NCBI GenBank assembly: GCA_029204225.1
Contig: MU831958.1
Coordinates: 1-64,000, forward strand
Source of the DNA: Diphasiastrum complanatum
Taxonomy: Eukaryota > Streptophyta > Lycopodiopsida > Lycopodiales > Lycopodiaceae
Reading direction: 5' to 3'
DNA: 64,000 nt
The number at the start of each line of letters is the position of its first letter. Position 1 is the stretch's first letter. Shown one piece after another: positions 14,501 through 27,110 of the stretch. A program made the position numbers and the translations under genes. The notes beneath the pieces are model-generated. The model saw only the letters and a list, made by a program, of their open reading frames with translations, was not told where the DNA came from and did no database searches.

Positions 14501-17500
14501 GTGCAACTAGATGGTCCAAATAATATCATTTCAGAGGTCTCGTCGTCCCTAAATTTACACTGAGCTCTCCCATGTCAACAAAAACATTGTCCTCAACCTT
14601 TGAAAAGAATATATTGCATCAAAAAATAATTCAAATAATGAACAATTGAAGAAGAGGCCATCAAATGAATCCATAGATGGAAAAATAGATCTGCGATCAG
14701 CCTACATGTGGTATGGTGTTGTACTGTGATTGGACTAGGCTTGTCCACCTAGGCTCCATCCCCGCTCATGGGCCAATACCCAAGCCAAAGGCTGACTTAA
14801 GACTAAAAAAATGGATATGCAGAAGAAGATATGCTGCAAAGAGATGTCAGTAGCTGATGCGACATGAGGTCATGCAGGAAAGGTATGAGGACTGTGGCTT
14901 GTCTGATTGGAAACTTCCAGATAAGCATGGAACTTGGCAACATCAACAGATTATGCACATATGGTGACTCATCAAGGATCAATGCAAAAATCTCGGAGTC
15001 ATCCTCAGGTGTTTAAGAGAGAGTCATCCTCAAGTATCGAAGCAAATTTCTATAATCTGGCTAGTTGAAAAGATACAACATTGTACCTCAATGGCCTCTG
15101 TAAACTGTTAACATGTTGTGGACTAATTTCTTGAACTGTAAAATCAAGAAATAAGTAGGAAAGCTCGGTAAGCATGTCACTGTACTCTGGAACACTTTGT
15201 GTTTGGCTCAAGCATTGAGCGCATCACGCTGTTGTGTGAGCCACTCAGGATCATGATATTCTTTGTTCCTGCTTAAAACTTTTCCCAATTGAAAAGCTGA
15301 TGAGCATCCCTATCTAAGGTTTTTCACCTGTGTCCACCATCTTTATACCCAAAAGTCTGTATGTATAGCATCATGCAGCAGTGCTTTTTGTTAATACATC
15401 TTCTGATTTCAGAAACTCAATTTTCTAACTCCTTTCCATTAGAAAGTTAGCTGGACTTTTCCCTTAAAGCCATGAACAAAAGAAGAATCATACTTCAGGT
15501 TCTGTCGAGAAGGCGGCTAAGTGGGTACCATGAAACTAGAATCCTTGTTTGTATGCCCAAATGTGTGTGAGCAACTACAAAATGCCATCCAGTTTAAAAT
15601 TCATACCTTTAAGTCAGCTGTCTAGCATAAGGCCAACCTCCAATGCTTTATTCGCAAGGTATCTCTTGCCTTGCCATGTCTCTATGCAGGGCTTGGTCAG
15701 TTAAATACCAGCAAACAGTGCTGGAGAAAAGGTCCTCAAAACATGAGCCAAAGGAGTCCAAAAGTTACTCAGATCTATGGGGCAAATAACCAGCAGATTA
15801 GGTCAACAATGGCGTGAATGATCTAGAATAGTAACCAAAAGTTGTTACGAAGGTTTTATTCTGGACAGCCAAAAAAAAAATTGACAAGAAAACTTGTCTA
15901 AAATACACCAACGTAATCTGTCCCAGCTTGTTGCAAATACTTTAATGGCAACTTCTAATGAGCTTGGATTGCCAAAAATTGGCTACGCCGTGAATCCAGA
16001 ATTCTATCACCAGCAGAGACAACAAGAAACGGTGCTACAATTAGTGACCCAAAGACACCACGGTATTAAGCATAGATGGAGAATGCATACAGAGAGCAGT
16101 CATAGAAAAAGGAGATGCTAACAGAACGCGCTAATAGACGCTGCAAATAATTCACTTTGTTAATGTAAAGTAAGTACATATATGCAGATCATTGGAGATT
16201 TATTTCTTGTTGTGACTACGACTAACTAATTTTGTAACAATGTATAACATTCTTTTTATCCAAAATGTATGGCAAAGCGTTGCACACATTCGCGCTAGTC
16301 CCTCACTGCCCCTAACAGAAAATCGCTAACAGTTGCTGTCACTGTCCGATTATGTCAGTATCATACCAGTATCGGCTCAATTTCGCACTCGGACTCGGTG
16401 TTTGCCAGTGTCTGTTGTCGGGGTATCGACCAGTATCGCTGGAAAAGGTTGAAGTTCACTATTCCAACACTTTCACAACTATATTGCTTAACCATAGTTC
16501 GCTGTCCACAGTGCGCAATTCTGGAACGCTACCAAATCGCAGTTTTTGGAACAATTCTGGAAATCAACCGCGATCTGTTCCGGAAACCGCTTTTGGAAAT
16601 AACTCGGATTCCTAGATTTCTGCCTTCTCTTGCAAAGAAGCAGCTTTCTCTAGAGTTAAAACCTCGAGGAATGGCAGGGGTGATTAAAGAATCTGTAGGG
16701 ATTGCGATCACAGCTTGACAAAGAACAATTCAGTACACTAATTGAACTAACTCCAACTGATTGTATTCTTAGTATTAAACCCCTCATCGTCAACTATAAT
16801 ACTAAGGCCAAAACCCAAGAAAAGAAAATCAGTTTATCACTTCCTTCTGTTGTCAGGAAGGGCACCGTCCCTGAACGATTGTTCCAGAACGATCATGCGT
16901 CGAAATACAGTTCTAACACCACCTCACCACCAAAAGTCCCGTGTGTTATCTGAAGCGTCCCCTCACCCTCGCACGTCTTGCTATCACTGTCACATTCGTA
17001 TGGAATGGAAGTTTTAACTCGCATACATAGTCTCGTATCAAGCCATTGTGAGCATTTGGGTGCACATTCTCCTAGAGCTCATATCTACGGGGCTGGCACA
17101 AGAACCTGCTTCCTCCTGTAATGACACGATCTGAAAATAAAAAATTCAAGTACCTGAACTTAGAAAAGGTTTTCAGCCAAAATATCGGCCGCAGAAGCTG
17201 CTAAAATCCCCATCTAAGGCTATCAGATTCTTACACTGAGGAGGTCAATTGTTGCTAAAGCATTGCTAGGCTTCAGCATGCAATAACACTCAAATTCAGT
17301 GTGTTTTAAGTGTACCAGTTGCAACAAGAACCTTGAAGAATGGCAATCACGGAAAGGTACAATCGAGCAGATATGATTCCTAAAAATTCCCCACTATTTC
17401 ACTGTGCAAGGTGTAACTATCCTGCTTGAAACTTTTGATGGACGTATATTTTGCATCAAAGTGAACTTGTTAGAAAAGAACTCTGCAGAGGTTTGAACTT

Positions 17501-20500
17501 CTGGAAAACGTGAATTCATTACCTGGTGCAAGACACAAAATTGAAATTTATCGTCATAATGTGCAAGTGAATATCTTGTCCGCCGCCTATTTGACTTCTC
17601 CAGCTATTTGGAAAAGAAAGATTATAGTTCTAGGCTGTAGCAGTATTCCCTAGTGCTCCTCCACTTAGACAAAACTTATCGATGCCTTACTGATCAAAGC
17701 TGACTACATGTTTTTCTTTGAGTTGTGAAGACGTCAAGAATGTGTTAAGATTACGAAATAAGATCCGATAACCTGCATTTTACAGACTGCAGCCAATTTA
17801 AGCAGCAGTAAGCTCACGGATGTTATTTCAACAGTTAAGCGAAACTTGAAGGATAAAATAGTCGCCATATCCTTTAATTTGAATTCCTCTCACTGTGAGC
17901 TAGATGACTCAGAGAAGCTGTTAGTATGAACACACTGTGGAAGTAAATTTTTGGGATTTGGCAAAAGCTGTGATTGATGGTGACTTACAAATATTCCAAG
18001 TTCACAAGAGAGCTGAAGTCTAAAACTGAGCCATATAAATTGCAATTCCTCATGCTTCTGCAAAACGTTGTTCACAGAAGAATAGTCAGAAGTCGAAGAG
18101 GATTCAATATTATAAATCTCAAAGTGAAATCAAACTCTTTGAATGAAATTTCTTAAAGTCTGTAAGAGAAAGAGTTTCGAAAAGCTTGTGCTTGTGGAGA
18201 CTTAGCCTTACAAACCAGCATAAATACTTTTGGCATCAACTGAAATCTTACAGCTTAAGTAGTGATGAACAATTCGCATAAGCTGGTGGAATTGGTAGAG
18301 GGTCGAATTGATTATTATCAACCTGTCTGGAGGAGCAACCAAGAGCAACAGCTTCTGGAGTCAAAAACATACTTCGAGAAAGTTCCAAAGGATAATATAC
18401 TGGACTAACAGTAAATGGAAAACCTCGCAAAATTGAAGTTTCTATCATGACATAAGGAGACATAATCAAACTGTCAGATGAATGTTTCTCACATAATTTG
18501 CAGAGTAGAAATGTTTGCTAATTCAGATGGTAGAATTCCACTCAGTTTGTTGTTGTCTACCAATCTGCACATATTTTAATGGTCCCATCAGCACCTTGGC
18601 GCAGAGAAATTCTTAAATAAAGAACAAACTTGACCAAAGAGAATATTTTCAGCTATCTAATAATTGCAAATGCAGAAGGGTTAGAAACAAGCAGAAACTA
18701 ATGCACTTACAAGTGTTTAAGTACAGGAAGTCTACCAAGATCAGGAGGGATGCTGCCATTTAAAGAGTTGTTATTCATGTGCCTGGAACAACAGAGTTGG
18801 CTTAGCACGTTAACTTTTCATGATAGAAATAAATTAATTCACTTTTCAAGAGATTTTGAGAAAAAAATTTCTCATCTTTAATGTACAGCCACACTTTTTC
18901 AAGCACATGAAGAACATACAGATGTTTCACACTGCTTAAGTTCCCAAAAGTTGGTGGAATGGGCCCAGAAATTTGATTTTCATCGATTTGGAGCCTGTTC
19001 ATGTTTGTTAACCTTCCCAGTTCCATAGGAAGCTGCCCTGTAAGCTTGTTTCCGTTTAGAAGCCTGACAAGGTTGAAGCACCACCATCAGCAAGTAATTA
19101 CTCCAGACCAACGTGCATCTAACTTGTTAACCTTAATGCACCCTGTCTGCAAAAAATAGGCCCCCTTGACTAAACAAATAACCTATGTAAGCATAGTTTC
19201 CTCGCTATTACTTCTCTTTCAGCTATATACTTAAGTGCACCTTTTGAATCAACTTTCACTGGGTTTCCAAGAAAATAAATTTGGCAAAACCTATTTTCAA
19301 TAACTATTACTTCAGACAATGGTCTTACAGTAATTGAAGATTTTGCAACTTGCCAAGTGTTGAAGGTATACTCCCACTTATGCTGTTCCACATTAGATCA
19401 CTGGCAAAAAATTGACACACAACACAAGGTAATGGCTTGGTAAGGTCAAAGAAATTGCAATATGTAACACATATCAGAGCAGATTGAGGATCCAACAGGA
19501 TGTACTCAGAAACTCTAATCTTGGTCTTGATTGGTGCATAGAAGATCACTTGTTAGATACACAAACTAGATGCCAAGGATAGCCTGATCATGGCTTTCAG
19601 AGAAACTACCAACCTAATTCATGAGCACTAGTATTTCTTGGAACAATACGATGATTGGGGTGCTTATGGTGTATGGGGTGCACGATCTACTCATAGCTTT
19701 ATCCACATCTACCTAATTAGGCACCTGGAGGTTGGCATCACGATTCATAAGTAAATTTATCATGCCGAAAAGAGCTTTCAAACAGGGAGCAAGCATTTGA
19801 TTGAAAGTTCTCTCAATAAAAGCCAAACACCATCTCAGCCTGTGTGCTTTGGCAAGTATCTAAACTGGAGTCTGGCATAGTTAGTAGAATGAAAGGCAGG
19901 CAATCTGACTATCTCAGTCATAGCTTGGGCTCTTCCATATGGCAAACCTTTTCATGTCACACGCTTTTAACTAAGTGCTGCCGTTCACATAAGAGAAAAA
20001 ATATATGGGACAAGTAAAAAAATAGTTTTGAGACATCTGTATACTAGGCAAAATAAAATAGCTTCATTCACATAGTTGAAGTACCTATTTTCCATGTCAA
20101 CATCAGAACAAATAATTGCTTGCCTTGCTCCAATAATTCTAATCAAGATAACCACAGAAAGTAATACCGAGAAAAATGCACTCCGAAAGATAAAAAAATT
20201 CCAGTGTGAATCATATGGTCACAGTATCCACAAGAATCTAAAAAAAAGTGTATATTTCTAACTATGAAGGTGAACAAAATGTCATATCTAGCATAGAACA
20301 TGAACTTAACAACAAAAATTTCATTGAGGGTACTCGACCCACAAAGTCTTGAACAATGAACTTTGAGTGTTTCAAAACATGCTATGACATTTCTACACAT
20401 GCAAGTACTAAAGAGTAGGTAACCTCTTAACACAGCCGTAATGCAGAACTTATCCTTTATAGAAATCCAACCAAATGCTTTCCTCATTTCAATACTACTA

Positions 20501-23500
20501 TAAGAATTCAAAAGGAAGAACTTTCCATTGCATTCAAAACACTAACAGAAAGGGCATCACTTAAATATATGTCACGCCAATGCATCTTCAATAAGCGTTG
20601 TAACTTGTAACCTTCTGCAATGATGATCGACTTGAATCATTCTATTTTCTTACATTTTTTTTCTTACTTTTTTAACCTTGAGATAAATAGCGCTTGTGAG
20701 AACAGAAACCAATGTGTACCAACTTGTGGACATATTTGAATCAATAAGTATATGTGACTTAAATTAACTTTACTATATGGATATGGCATGGTACAACTGT
20801 GCTCCACAACATAAAGAAGTGGGATTTATTAGGACTTACAGAATAGTGACGTTTGTCAAATCTCCAAGCTCTGGAGCAAGCGATCCTTCCAAATCAAATC
20901 CCAGTACATGTCTGTGAGATTTCAAACATCTTTAAGCTTTTGATTAAGCAATCTTAATGAGCTTCCTATGACTTTGAGACCTACCACAAAACCCCTCAAA
21001 TTAAATACTTTTTTGAACGTGATAAAACGGTCTTCCTATGATGCAACAATGTAATGACAGGAATAGAGGAAAATTAGTCAAATTACTCTAGAAAGGTACC
21101 ATTATAGTCTGATTAAATGAACAGATCAAGGAGCTCTTAACTTTTTGAAAGGGATTACTATGGTTACTAGATGGCTTTGTATAACGCCAATTGAAAAACC
21201 ATATTTTTGGATCCACAGATTCATATACCAGGTCATGAGAGGAATCAGAGCTACAGTCAGATATTCTTAACATGCACAAATTTAACCAGATAGTTTAAGT
21301 ATCTCATGGGTCTCTTACCAACAAGATTGACATGCTTCTCATCTTTCAATTGATATTATCTCCATGAAAACCATCAGTGTGTCTTCCAATCTTTTGCAGA
21401 AACTACATCAAAGTGGCATGAGACCAAGAAGTTTTCCTACACCAATGGAAAACTCTCCTCCCATCATCTATAGTTGAAGGTAGGGAGTTAATCAGGTACA
21501 CTGACAAAGGTGGAGAGAAAGAAGCATTTTTATACACTATCGTTGCCTGGTCAAGAAATCACGGCCTTCTTCTTCAACCCTCATTAAGCTTTCAACAGAG
21601 GCACACACACATAGTTGATAGAACAATTCCAGCCCAAATTTCCCCAACATATTGGACAGCATTATCTTACAAAGAGAAGAAGATGCAATACGAAGACTAC
21701 AAGTTAGTGTTTCCCATATCTCCTCCCAACCACGTTTTCGATGGGCACCACAAGGCATAATCAAGTCCACAACTCATACCTACGTCAGATATGGATACAA
21801 ATCATCCTGTTGGCCAGTCAATCAAAAAGGATCTTACAATGAGTCACAGATGCACTACCAGAATACTGCATAGTGTTTCCCTTATAATGCACAAATGCCC
21901 TCCCAACTATATTCTCACTAGACAGCAATTACTTGAAAGGATCAAGTCTACAGCTCATACCCAAAAAGCTATCAAGAGTACGAAGACCACTATGAATTGT
22001 TTATTAAATAGCAAATTGCTACCAATGGAATATTGACAATGGTGGGTTATTGAAACTCAGCTAGTGCATCAGAGAATCATTATCAGTCTACCGTCAATTT
22101 ATGTCTAGGTTGCACTTCTACTTGTGCTAGCATGTTCAAAAAGGAAATGTTCGTTAGGTCTTGTATTTAGGTATGAAGTAAAGAAACAGTGGCTATTGCT
22201 TTTCTCTTGATTGCCAGAGTTATGATCAACATATAAAGAGAGAAGATAATATCATATAGCTTCTCTATCAATGTCCACTATGACAACAATCTATGGGACA
22301 ATAAGAACAAAACATAATAGACAATATTATTGTTCACATGCTATTGGAGGTTGAAACAATTTCAGGCCATCACTACATCTTTTTCCCTGATGCAACATTA
22401 CCAACAGATTGAGACAGATTTGGCTCCAGCTTCAGTATATTTTGACCAAGTTTTCGCTTTTGTGCATAAATTTCTGCAATAGATTTTTGGATAAAATAAA
22501 GACATATTTGGACTTAAACTATGATTTTAAATTCGGTTGGCTGTCTCTTTATTGCATTTGGACATTTCTCAGGCACTTTTGACAAGCTTTTGAAGGCTGT
22601 TTCCACAATTGCTGCTTGCTGGTTTTCTTGGGGGAAGCCTAACAAGTTACCATGGTTAAGATATGAGATTAGATGGTGGAAAAGAGTTTCAATATCCGTT
22701 CAACTACAGGAGCGTTTTGCAATATGCAGCCAGCAAAATGCCATGTTTGATAGATATGACTATATTTCGTCTAGATTGTAGTTTCTAATGCAACAGATTC
22801 AATCAATACAGACACATGGTGAGTACCATGGCATCTCCACAATAACCCCAGTCTATACTCTATACTAATTTGACAAAACCCCAAGTATGATTGCTCACTA
22901 CTTGATTTCAAAAACAAGGTAATTGTCAACTATTTTACACTGGCTCCTATAGTGAAAATGAGTTAGAGAATTGGTTTTCTAGGGTTATAAAATACTTACT
23001 TTTCTCAGAAGAGTCGAATATCGGCATTGCAAAAAGCAACTTCATTATCCAAATGTTCTCAAACACAGTGGAAACGGTATAAATTGAAATGAAGTTAAAC
23101 CCAATAAGTGAAATGAATGAAACTTACAACTCCTCAACATATTGCACTCCATTTCCACCACACAAAACTCCATTCCAATTGTTACCACAAGGATCGTCTC
23201 CTTTCCAGTTAGCGAGTTTTGAAAGAGGATCATTCCCTATGCTGTTGTGAAATGCTTTCAATGCTGCAGCTGCAATAAAAAAAACCCTTAGCAAATGGAC
23301 ACAAATACACAATTGCACTTTTCCTACAGGGATTGTCATTCTCAAAAAGATACAAAACATAGAGCAATCAAATGCCAAGTGTAAACGTTTCATAAAAAAG
23401 AAAACAAGGCTTCAATGCCTCTTTAGCTATTGTCATATAATCCAATTATGGCCCATTTCAATCTAAAGCAATATCCTTAGAGTTCTTTTTCATTTCAGTA

Positions 23501-26500
23501 TTTCAGTTACAAAGCTACTTTCCAATCAAATCCTCTTGATAACTTAAACATGCAATAAAGATATTAATATTGTGAAGTGAGCCTTGGATCATTTGAAGAT
23601 GGCAAGCACATGGCATTATTCAGCTAAGAGAAGAAGAAAACTATTATAAAATGTCAAAGAAACATTTTGCGACCATCTAAGCTAATGCAGAAATCCTATG
23701 CATCAATAAAAAAATAAAATGTTTGTATTTCTTGATCCTATAAGTAAGCTCGATCAATCTTGGTTTCCAAGGAAGACTTATACTTGGGACCAAAGAAACT
23801 TTGGATGCCAAGCTAATCAATCCATTGGATGATCATAAGTAAGCTTGATGAGACGAGCAATAGAAATTCTTTTTACTATTAGCAACTCCTAAAAGCTGAT
23901 TTAATTCCCCATTATTTGACCATTATATCAGGAAAAAATTGGTTGGCAGTAACGTGGGAAGTTTAAGAGGTATTTGAATTTGCAACCTCAATATGCAATA
24001 ATCAATTCAATTGAAATCATAGATTGGAATGTTTGGAATATTTATTATAACTCTATGGCATCTCATGAAGACTACTGGTTAAAATGCACGACTGAAAACT
24101 GAAACGATTGCCAAGTACCTTTTTTGGCAAGAGCATAGAGTTGTGGACTCCCAATTTTCTTATCTAGGTTTCAATTGCAAGCAATTCAACAGTAACATGT
24201 CATGCTTCTGATAATGAAAAACATGAATTGTGTCCACATATATGCAGGAGAATCATGCATTTCTCTTTCAGAGAACGTGCCAAACATCCTGTTCCATGAC
24301 ACTCACCAAGATTGACGACAAGATGGTTATAACTTAGAAGAGTGACCACTTGCAACGACAATCTTATAGAGTCAGGCGCATGTTCTTTCTCCAAACAACA
24401 TTCTAGAGTGAAATCGTACTCCGACTCAAACTTAAAGGTGGACACGGGCATGATCACAAGGATCCCTTGTAGAGATTATAGGCACCCGCGATTCATGCAA
24501 AGACAGAAAACTCTATGAGCTCTATCAATACACTCTTTCTTCAAGCCACCCCCTTGCCATATACACATCTATGATCTCTAGGACCTCCTCCAATTAAGAT
24601 CACATCCGTTTTCAGACCAATCATTCACGATAAGATGCTTGTGTAGAAATGATCATAATTACATTACAGGAAGCTTTTATTTTCAAAAGTTACCCTAACG
24701 TTGTATCCTCGTGAAGTTCATTTTTATTCTAACAATTCAAGTTCACTCATGTTTACAAGTGCTTCCATAGTAAGCCTCTTTTGACTTTGTTTAGTTTGAA
24801 TAAGATGACAGTAAACCTGGTCAATCTTGATCTTTATTTCCTCTCACCTTGTCATTGTTTTTTTAGTGATGTTGTCTCCATATTTTCTGGCTTTTTAATG
24901 AGAAAATGATGTATTGATCACATGCTTTTGCACAACCCCATCATATGTGCCCCTAAGACTTAGTATCAATATAGCTACAAAACACAAGTTATTGTTCGTT
25001 GGCTTGCAGAACACCATTTCCATCTTGGATAAAGATGTGTGGCTAGCATGAACAAAGTTCAAACCTATATTGAACCAGCAAGTAAGTGATCTCCTAGGCT
25101 TCATCATTTGGTCTACTTCATAACGTAAAACTAAGACCAGTGAAATGCATAGAAACACTTTTCCAGATTATTCCAAATATCCCCAAATGATCTACCATCA
25201 TTTGATATACCCAATCCTGCTACCCTGTTGGAAATAATGATTCAGCTAACATAGCTCTGAAAAGTTATGGAAGAATCATGGCAAATGGTTCAAGAGACAA
25301 TTCACAAACCATGGATCATTTATCCATTCCTAATCTCATTGATAACAAGTATATTTCATCGGCAGACTGTATATGCATGCCAACTAATTGCTCATGCATA
25401 GGGTTAAACAAATCCACCATCCAGCCTAGAGTCAAGGCTACGCCAAACCTACCACAAATCATTGACTGTAGTGTTTCCAATATTCCATACAACCAATTCA
25501 TACCATCAATACCTGTTCAGCATGCTGGCAACATCCAGGCCTCCATATGTTAAGAGATCATACCATCAGAATAACAGGAAGTCTTTTATGCAGGGACTAA
25601 ACAGATGGAGGTCCATCTGTTTAGTCCCTGCATATGTGGTGGGGAAAATGGTAAAATGTTTACCTTCACCCTAGCCAGGATTGCTTCCACAGGGCTCGCT
25701 TGAACTTAAATAAGAATAAGAAAGAAGAAAAAAGGCAGAAGTGTTTGATAGTCAACATTGAAGATCAAACTGGGCTGATAATAAACCTATACTAATGCAA
25801 GAACATATATCAAATTTGAAAATCATCACCTAGATAGTAGTAAAATGGAAAATCACGGGAGAAGAAGATTGATGCTCATAATTATCTTCCAACGAAAATG
25901 ACTTTTCAGAATTTTCACCTCACAGCAACAAGCAAAAAAAATATTTGCCAACAAAATGTCTATAACAAAACTTGTCAAAGCCATCAGGAATTTTCAGGAG
26001 AGCATAACAGCAGCAGGTCTAATCTTTCAAGGGCTGGAAAGCAGATGCTATTAGTTGGCAAGTGATGTGTAGAGGATGAAGTTTTCATTTTGGGCCCACT
26101 TTTCTACAGGTTACATCAATTGTAAACTCTTCCTTGTTTTGCTGAATCTGAGAGCATCTTATATAAAAGTGTTGGCGTTTTGTTTTCCGATATTGCAAGC
26201 ATCATAGAATCCAGACATACGGAACTCCGTATGACACACAATTCTACAGACAATTAATTACAGCAATTTCATACTCTTCCTTGTTCAGCTCAATGATATC
26301 AGATTTTGCCGAGTTCGTTTCCATGTGGTGTACAGATTATTATTTTCTTTGTGCAAACTTAAAAATTTGAGTTAAACGTGTTTATGGAATTGTTGTTCCG
26401 CAAGTACAGAACAAAACGAGCTTTTGCTACTACCCCACCACAACGTGCACTTATACAGTCTCATTTTCCTCGTAGATTCTTAGTTATGCCAACTGACTTA

Positions 26501-26595
26501 CTATCTGCAGGATTCGTCGCAGCGGCCACTGTGCCAAACAGAAGGCTGATGCCCAGTAACGAGCAGAGGCACAAAACTCCGCGCAATCCTTCCAT
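8533..26595 (-). CDS. LRR receptor-like serine/threonine kinase, subfamily VIII-1 type, 19 exons
   Basis: Exons (minus, 5' to 3'): 26595-26502, 23269-23128, 20911-20840, 19400-19329, 19063-18920, 18782-18711, 18564-18493, 18326-18252, 18057-17989, 13581-13513, 13301-13230, 12995-12921, 12788-12280, 12176-12026, 11342-11051, 10775-10724, 10441-10194, 9258-9124, 8925-8533. They join without a stop into 935 residues. Order: signal peptide (1-26), LRR N-cap with [13 protein letters not shown] (to ~79), about ten LRRs, mostly one per ~72-nt phase-2 exon, a Cys-containing juxtamembrane domain (343-512), a membrane helix (525-550), and a kinase. Kinase residues are complete: [11 protein letters not shown] (597-), VAIK Lys617, Glu635, HRD 712-714, DFG 732-734, DPEY. 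The Ser/Thr-rich tail ends at 8533. Layout and exon pattern match plant LRR-VIII-1 kinases, the group that includes the Arabidopsis H2O2 receptor HPCA1. Plasma-membrane signalling is known for the family; the ligand here is unknown. The acceptor at 11342 (tgag) is the least certain splice site. An in-frame ATG at 26619 would add eight residues, but 26595 has the better context. Confidence 0.93.
9405..9650. repeat. About 90-bp tandem triplication inside intron 17
   Basis: Three diverged copies start at about 9405, 9495 and 9585. Each opens CAGGGAAAC, then a TTTCCCTG that pairs with it, and TGTGCA-AACT-TTTCTGTAA. The first two also share the tail TTCAATAGACTAGA. The third is shorter. Confidence 0.75.
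13582..17988 (-). other. Intron 9 of the receptor kinase (4.4 kb)
   Basis: GTAAGT at 17988 to ...ctgcttcag at 13582. This is the longest intron. Short open frames at 15894-16121 and 16352-16953 (plus) show no family motif, and I treat them as chance. The two flanking exons encode successive LRRs, so no exon is missing between them. Confidence 0.75.
19401..20839 (-). other. Intron 3 of the receptor kinase (1.4 kb)
   Basis: GTAAGT at 20839 to ...tttgccag at 19401. Nothing recognisable inside. Confidence 0.8.
20912..23127 (-). other. Intron 2 of the receptor kinase (2.2 kb)
   Basis: GTAAGT at 23127 to ...ctcacag at 20912. No coding or repeat feature recognised. Confidence 0.8.
23755..23834 (-). 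mobile_element. tRNA-like SINE copy in intron 1
   Basis: On the minus strand it reads GATTAGCTTGGCATCCAAAG, continuing through TTTCTTTGGTCCCA and ending near CCTTGGAAACCAAG. It aligns with 28543-28626 apart from a decayed B box. It is flanked by 15-bp direct repeats, ATAAGTAAGCTCGAT at 23740-23754 and ATAAGTAAGCTTGAT at 23835-23849 (one mismatch), as expected of target-primed retroposition. Confidence 0.65.
25587..25634. repeat. 22-bp perfect hairpin with a 4-nt loop
   Basis: Bases 25587-25608 (tatgcagggacta...) are the exact reverse complement of 25613-25634, with loop AGGT. It lies in intron 1 of the receptor kinase. Confidence 0.9.
26502..26595 (-). other. Exon 1 of the receptor kinase: signal peptide
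   Basis: Encodes [20 protein letters not shown] then [11 protein letters not shown], a basic start, hydrophobic core and small residues before cleavage. The donor is GTAAGT with phase 1; joined to exon 2 it gives [13 protein letters not shown], continuous with the LRR N-cap. The exon is easy to miss because a longer open frame covers it in another phase. Confidence 0.85.
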
Positions 26596-26787
26596 GCCTC
26601 TCCAGCAACTAACCCACATACAATTGCCGCAAAATTTCTGTGCAGATGAGCCGCGGCAGCCGCGAGAATGAATGCACTCAAGGTTCTATCATACCGGGAG
26701 CACTTCCGATCCGAGGCTTAGATAAACAACAAAATCAGTGAATGCGAAAAGGAATTTAGACGCGCCTGATCAATCGCTCCACCACCA

Positions 26788-26822
26788 TCACCCTCTCCCT
26801 CTCCCTCTCCCTCTCCCTCTCT
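26788..26822. repeat. (CCCTCT)n simple repeat in the 5' leader
   Basis: A CCCTCT-type hexamer is repeated about five times on the plus strand, GAGGGA in the gene's sense. GA-rich leaders are common in plant genes. Confidence 0.9.
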
Positions 26823-26895
26823 CCTTTCTCTCCTGCGGCTGCCAGATACCGTGTAGAAGGAAGACTTTTTTTTCTCCTCACGCACACATCCAAAA

Positions 26896-26940
26896 TGCCC
26901 CGCGCTTGTACACGTGGCACTTTGACTCTCTTTTATAGTT
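26896..26940 (-). promoter_or_regulatory. Core promoter of the receptor kinase: TATA box and G-box
   Basis: On the minus strand TATAAAA lies at 26937-26931, with a CACGTG G-box at 26916-26911 just downstream. This predicts a transcription start near 26905 and a 5' leader of about 310 nt. The leader carries a GAGGGA repeat (26790-26822) and small upstream ATGs, including a four-codon one (MIEP). Confidence 0.55.
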
Positions 26941-27110
26941 CCAAAGTGTGTCTTCCATTTATCCATCCAAGACAACTGAAGTACCCAAGACGAGCTCGTG
27001 CTGGGACGCCGCCCCTTCTCCCCCTCCCCCACCCTGAAGTCGCCTAATGGCACTTGAAGATGTTACTAAGGAATAGGATCATTCATAGATATAGATTAAA
27101 ATCCGAGATC

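Larger units (their letters stand above)
23270..26501 (-). other. Intron 1 of the receptor kinase (3.2 kb)
   Basis: Borders are GTAAGT at 26501 and ...ttattgcag at 23270. It contains a tRNA-like SINE copy (23755-23834) and a 22-bp perfect hairpin (25587-25634). I see no other coding sequence. Confidence 0.8.

Noticed and set aside
16352-16953. Overlapping plus-strand open frames in intron 9 of the receptor kinase
   Set aside because: No family resemblance; three short frames overlap one another, as expected of chance.
17760-17880. Possible missing LRR exon ([15 protein letters not shown] on the minus strand)
   Set aside because: Phases do not fit and no acceptor is clear; the true next LRR exon, with correct phase and motif, is at 13581-13513.
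22985-23035. Candidate extra exon before a GTAAGT at about 22995 (minus)
   Set aside because: Exon 2 joins exon 3 in phase with continuous LRR sequence, leaving no room for it.
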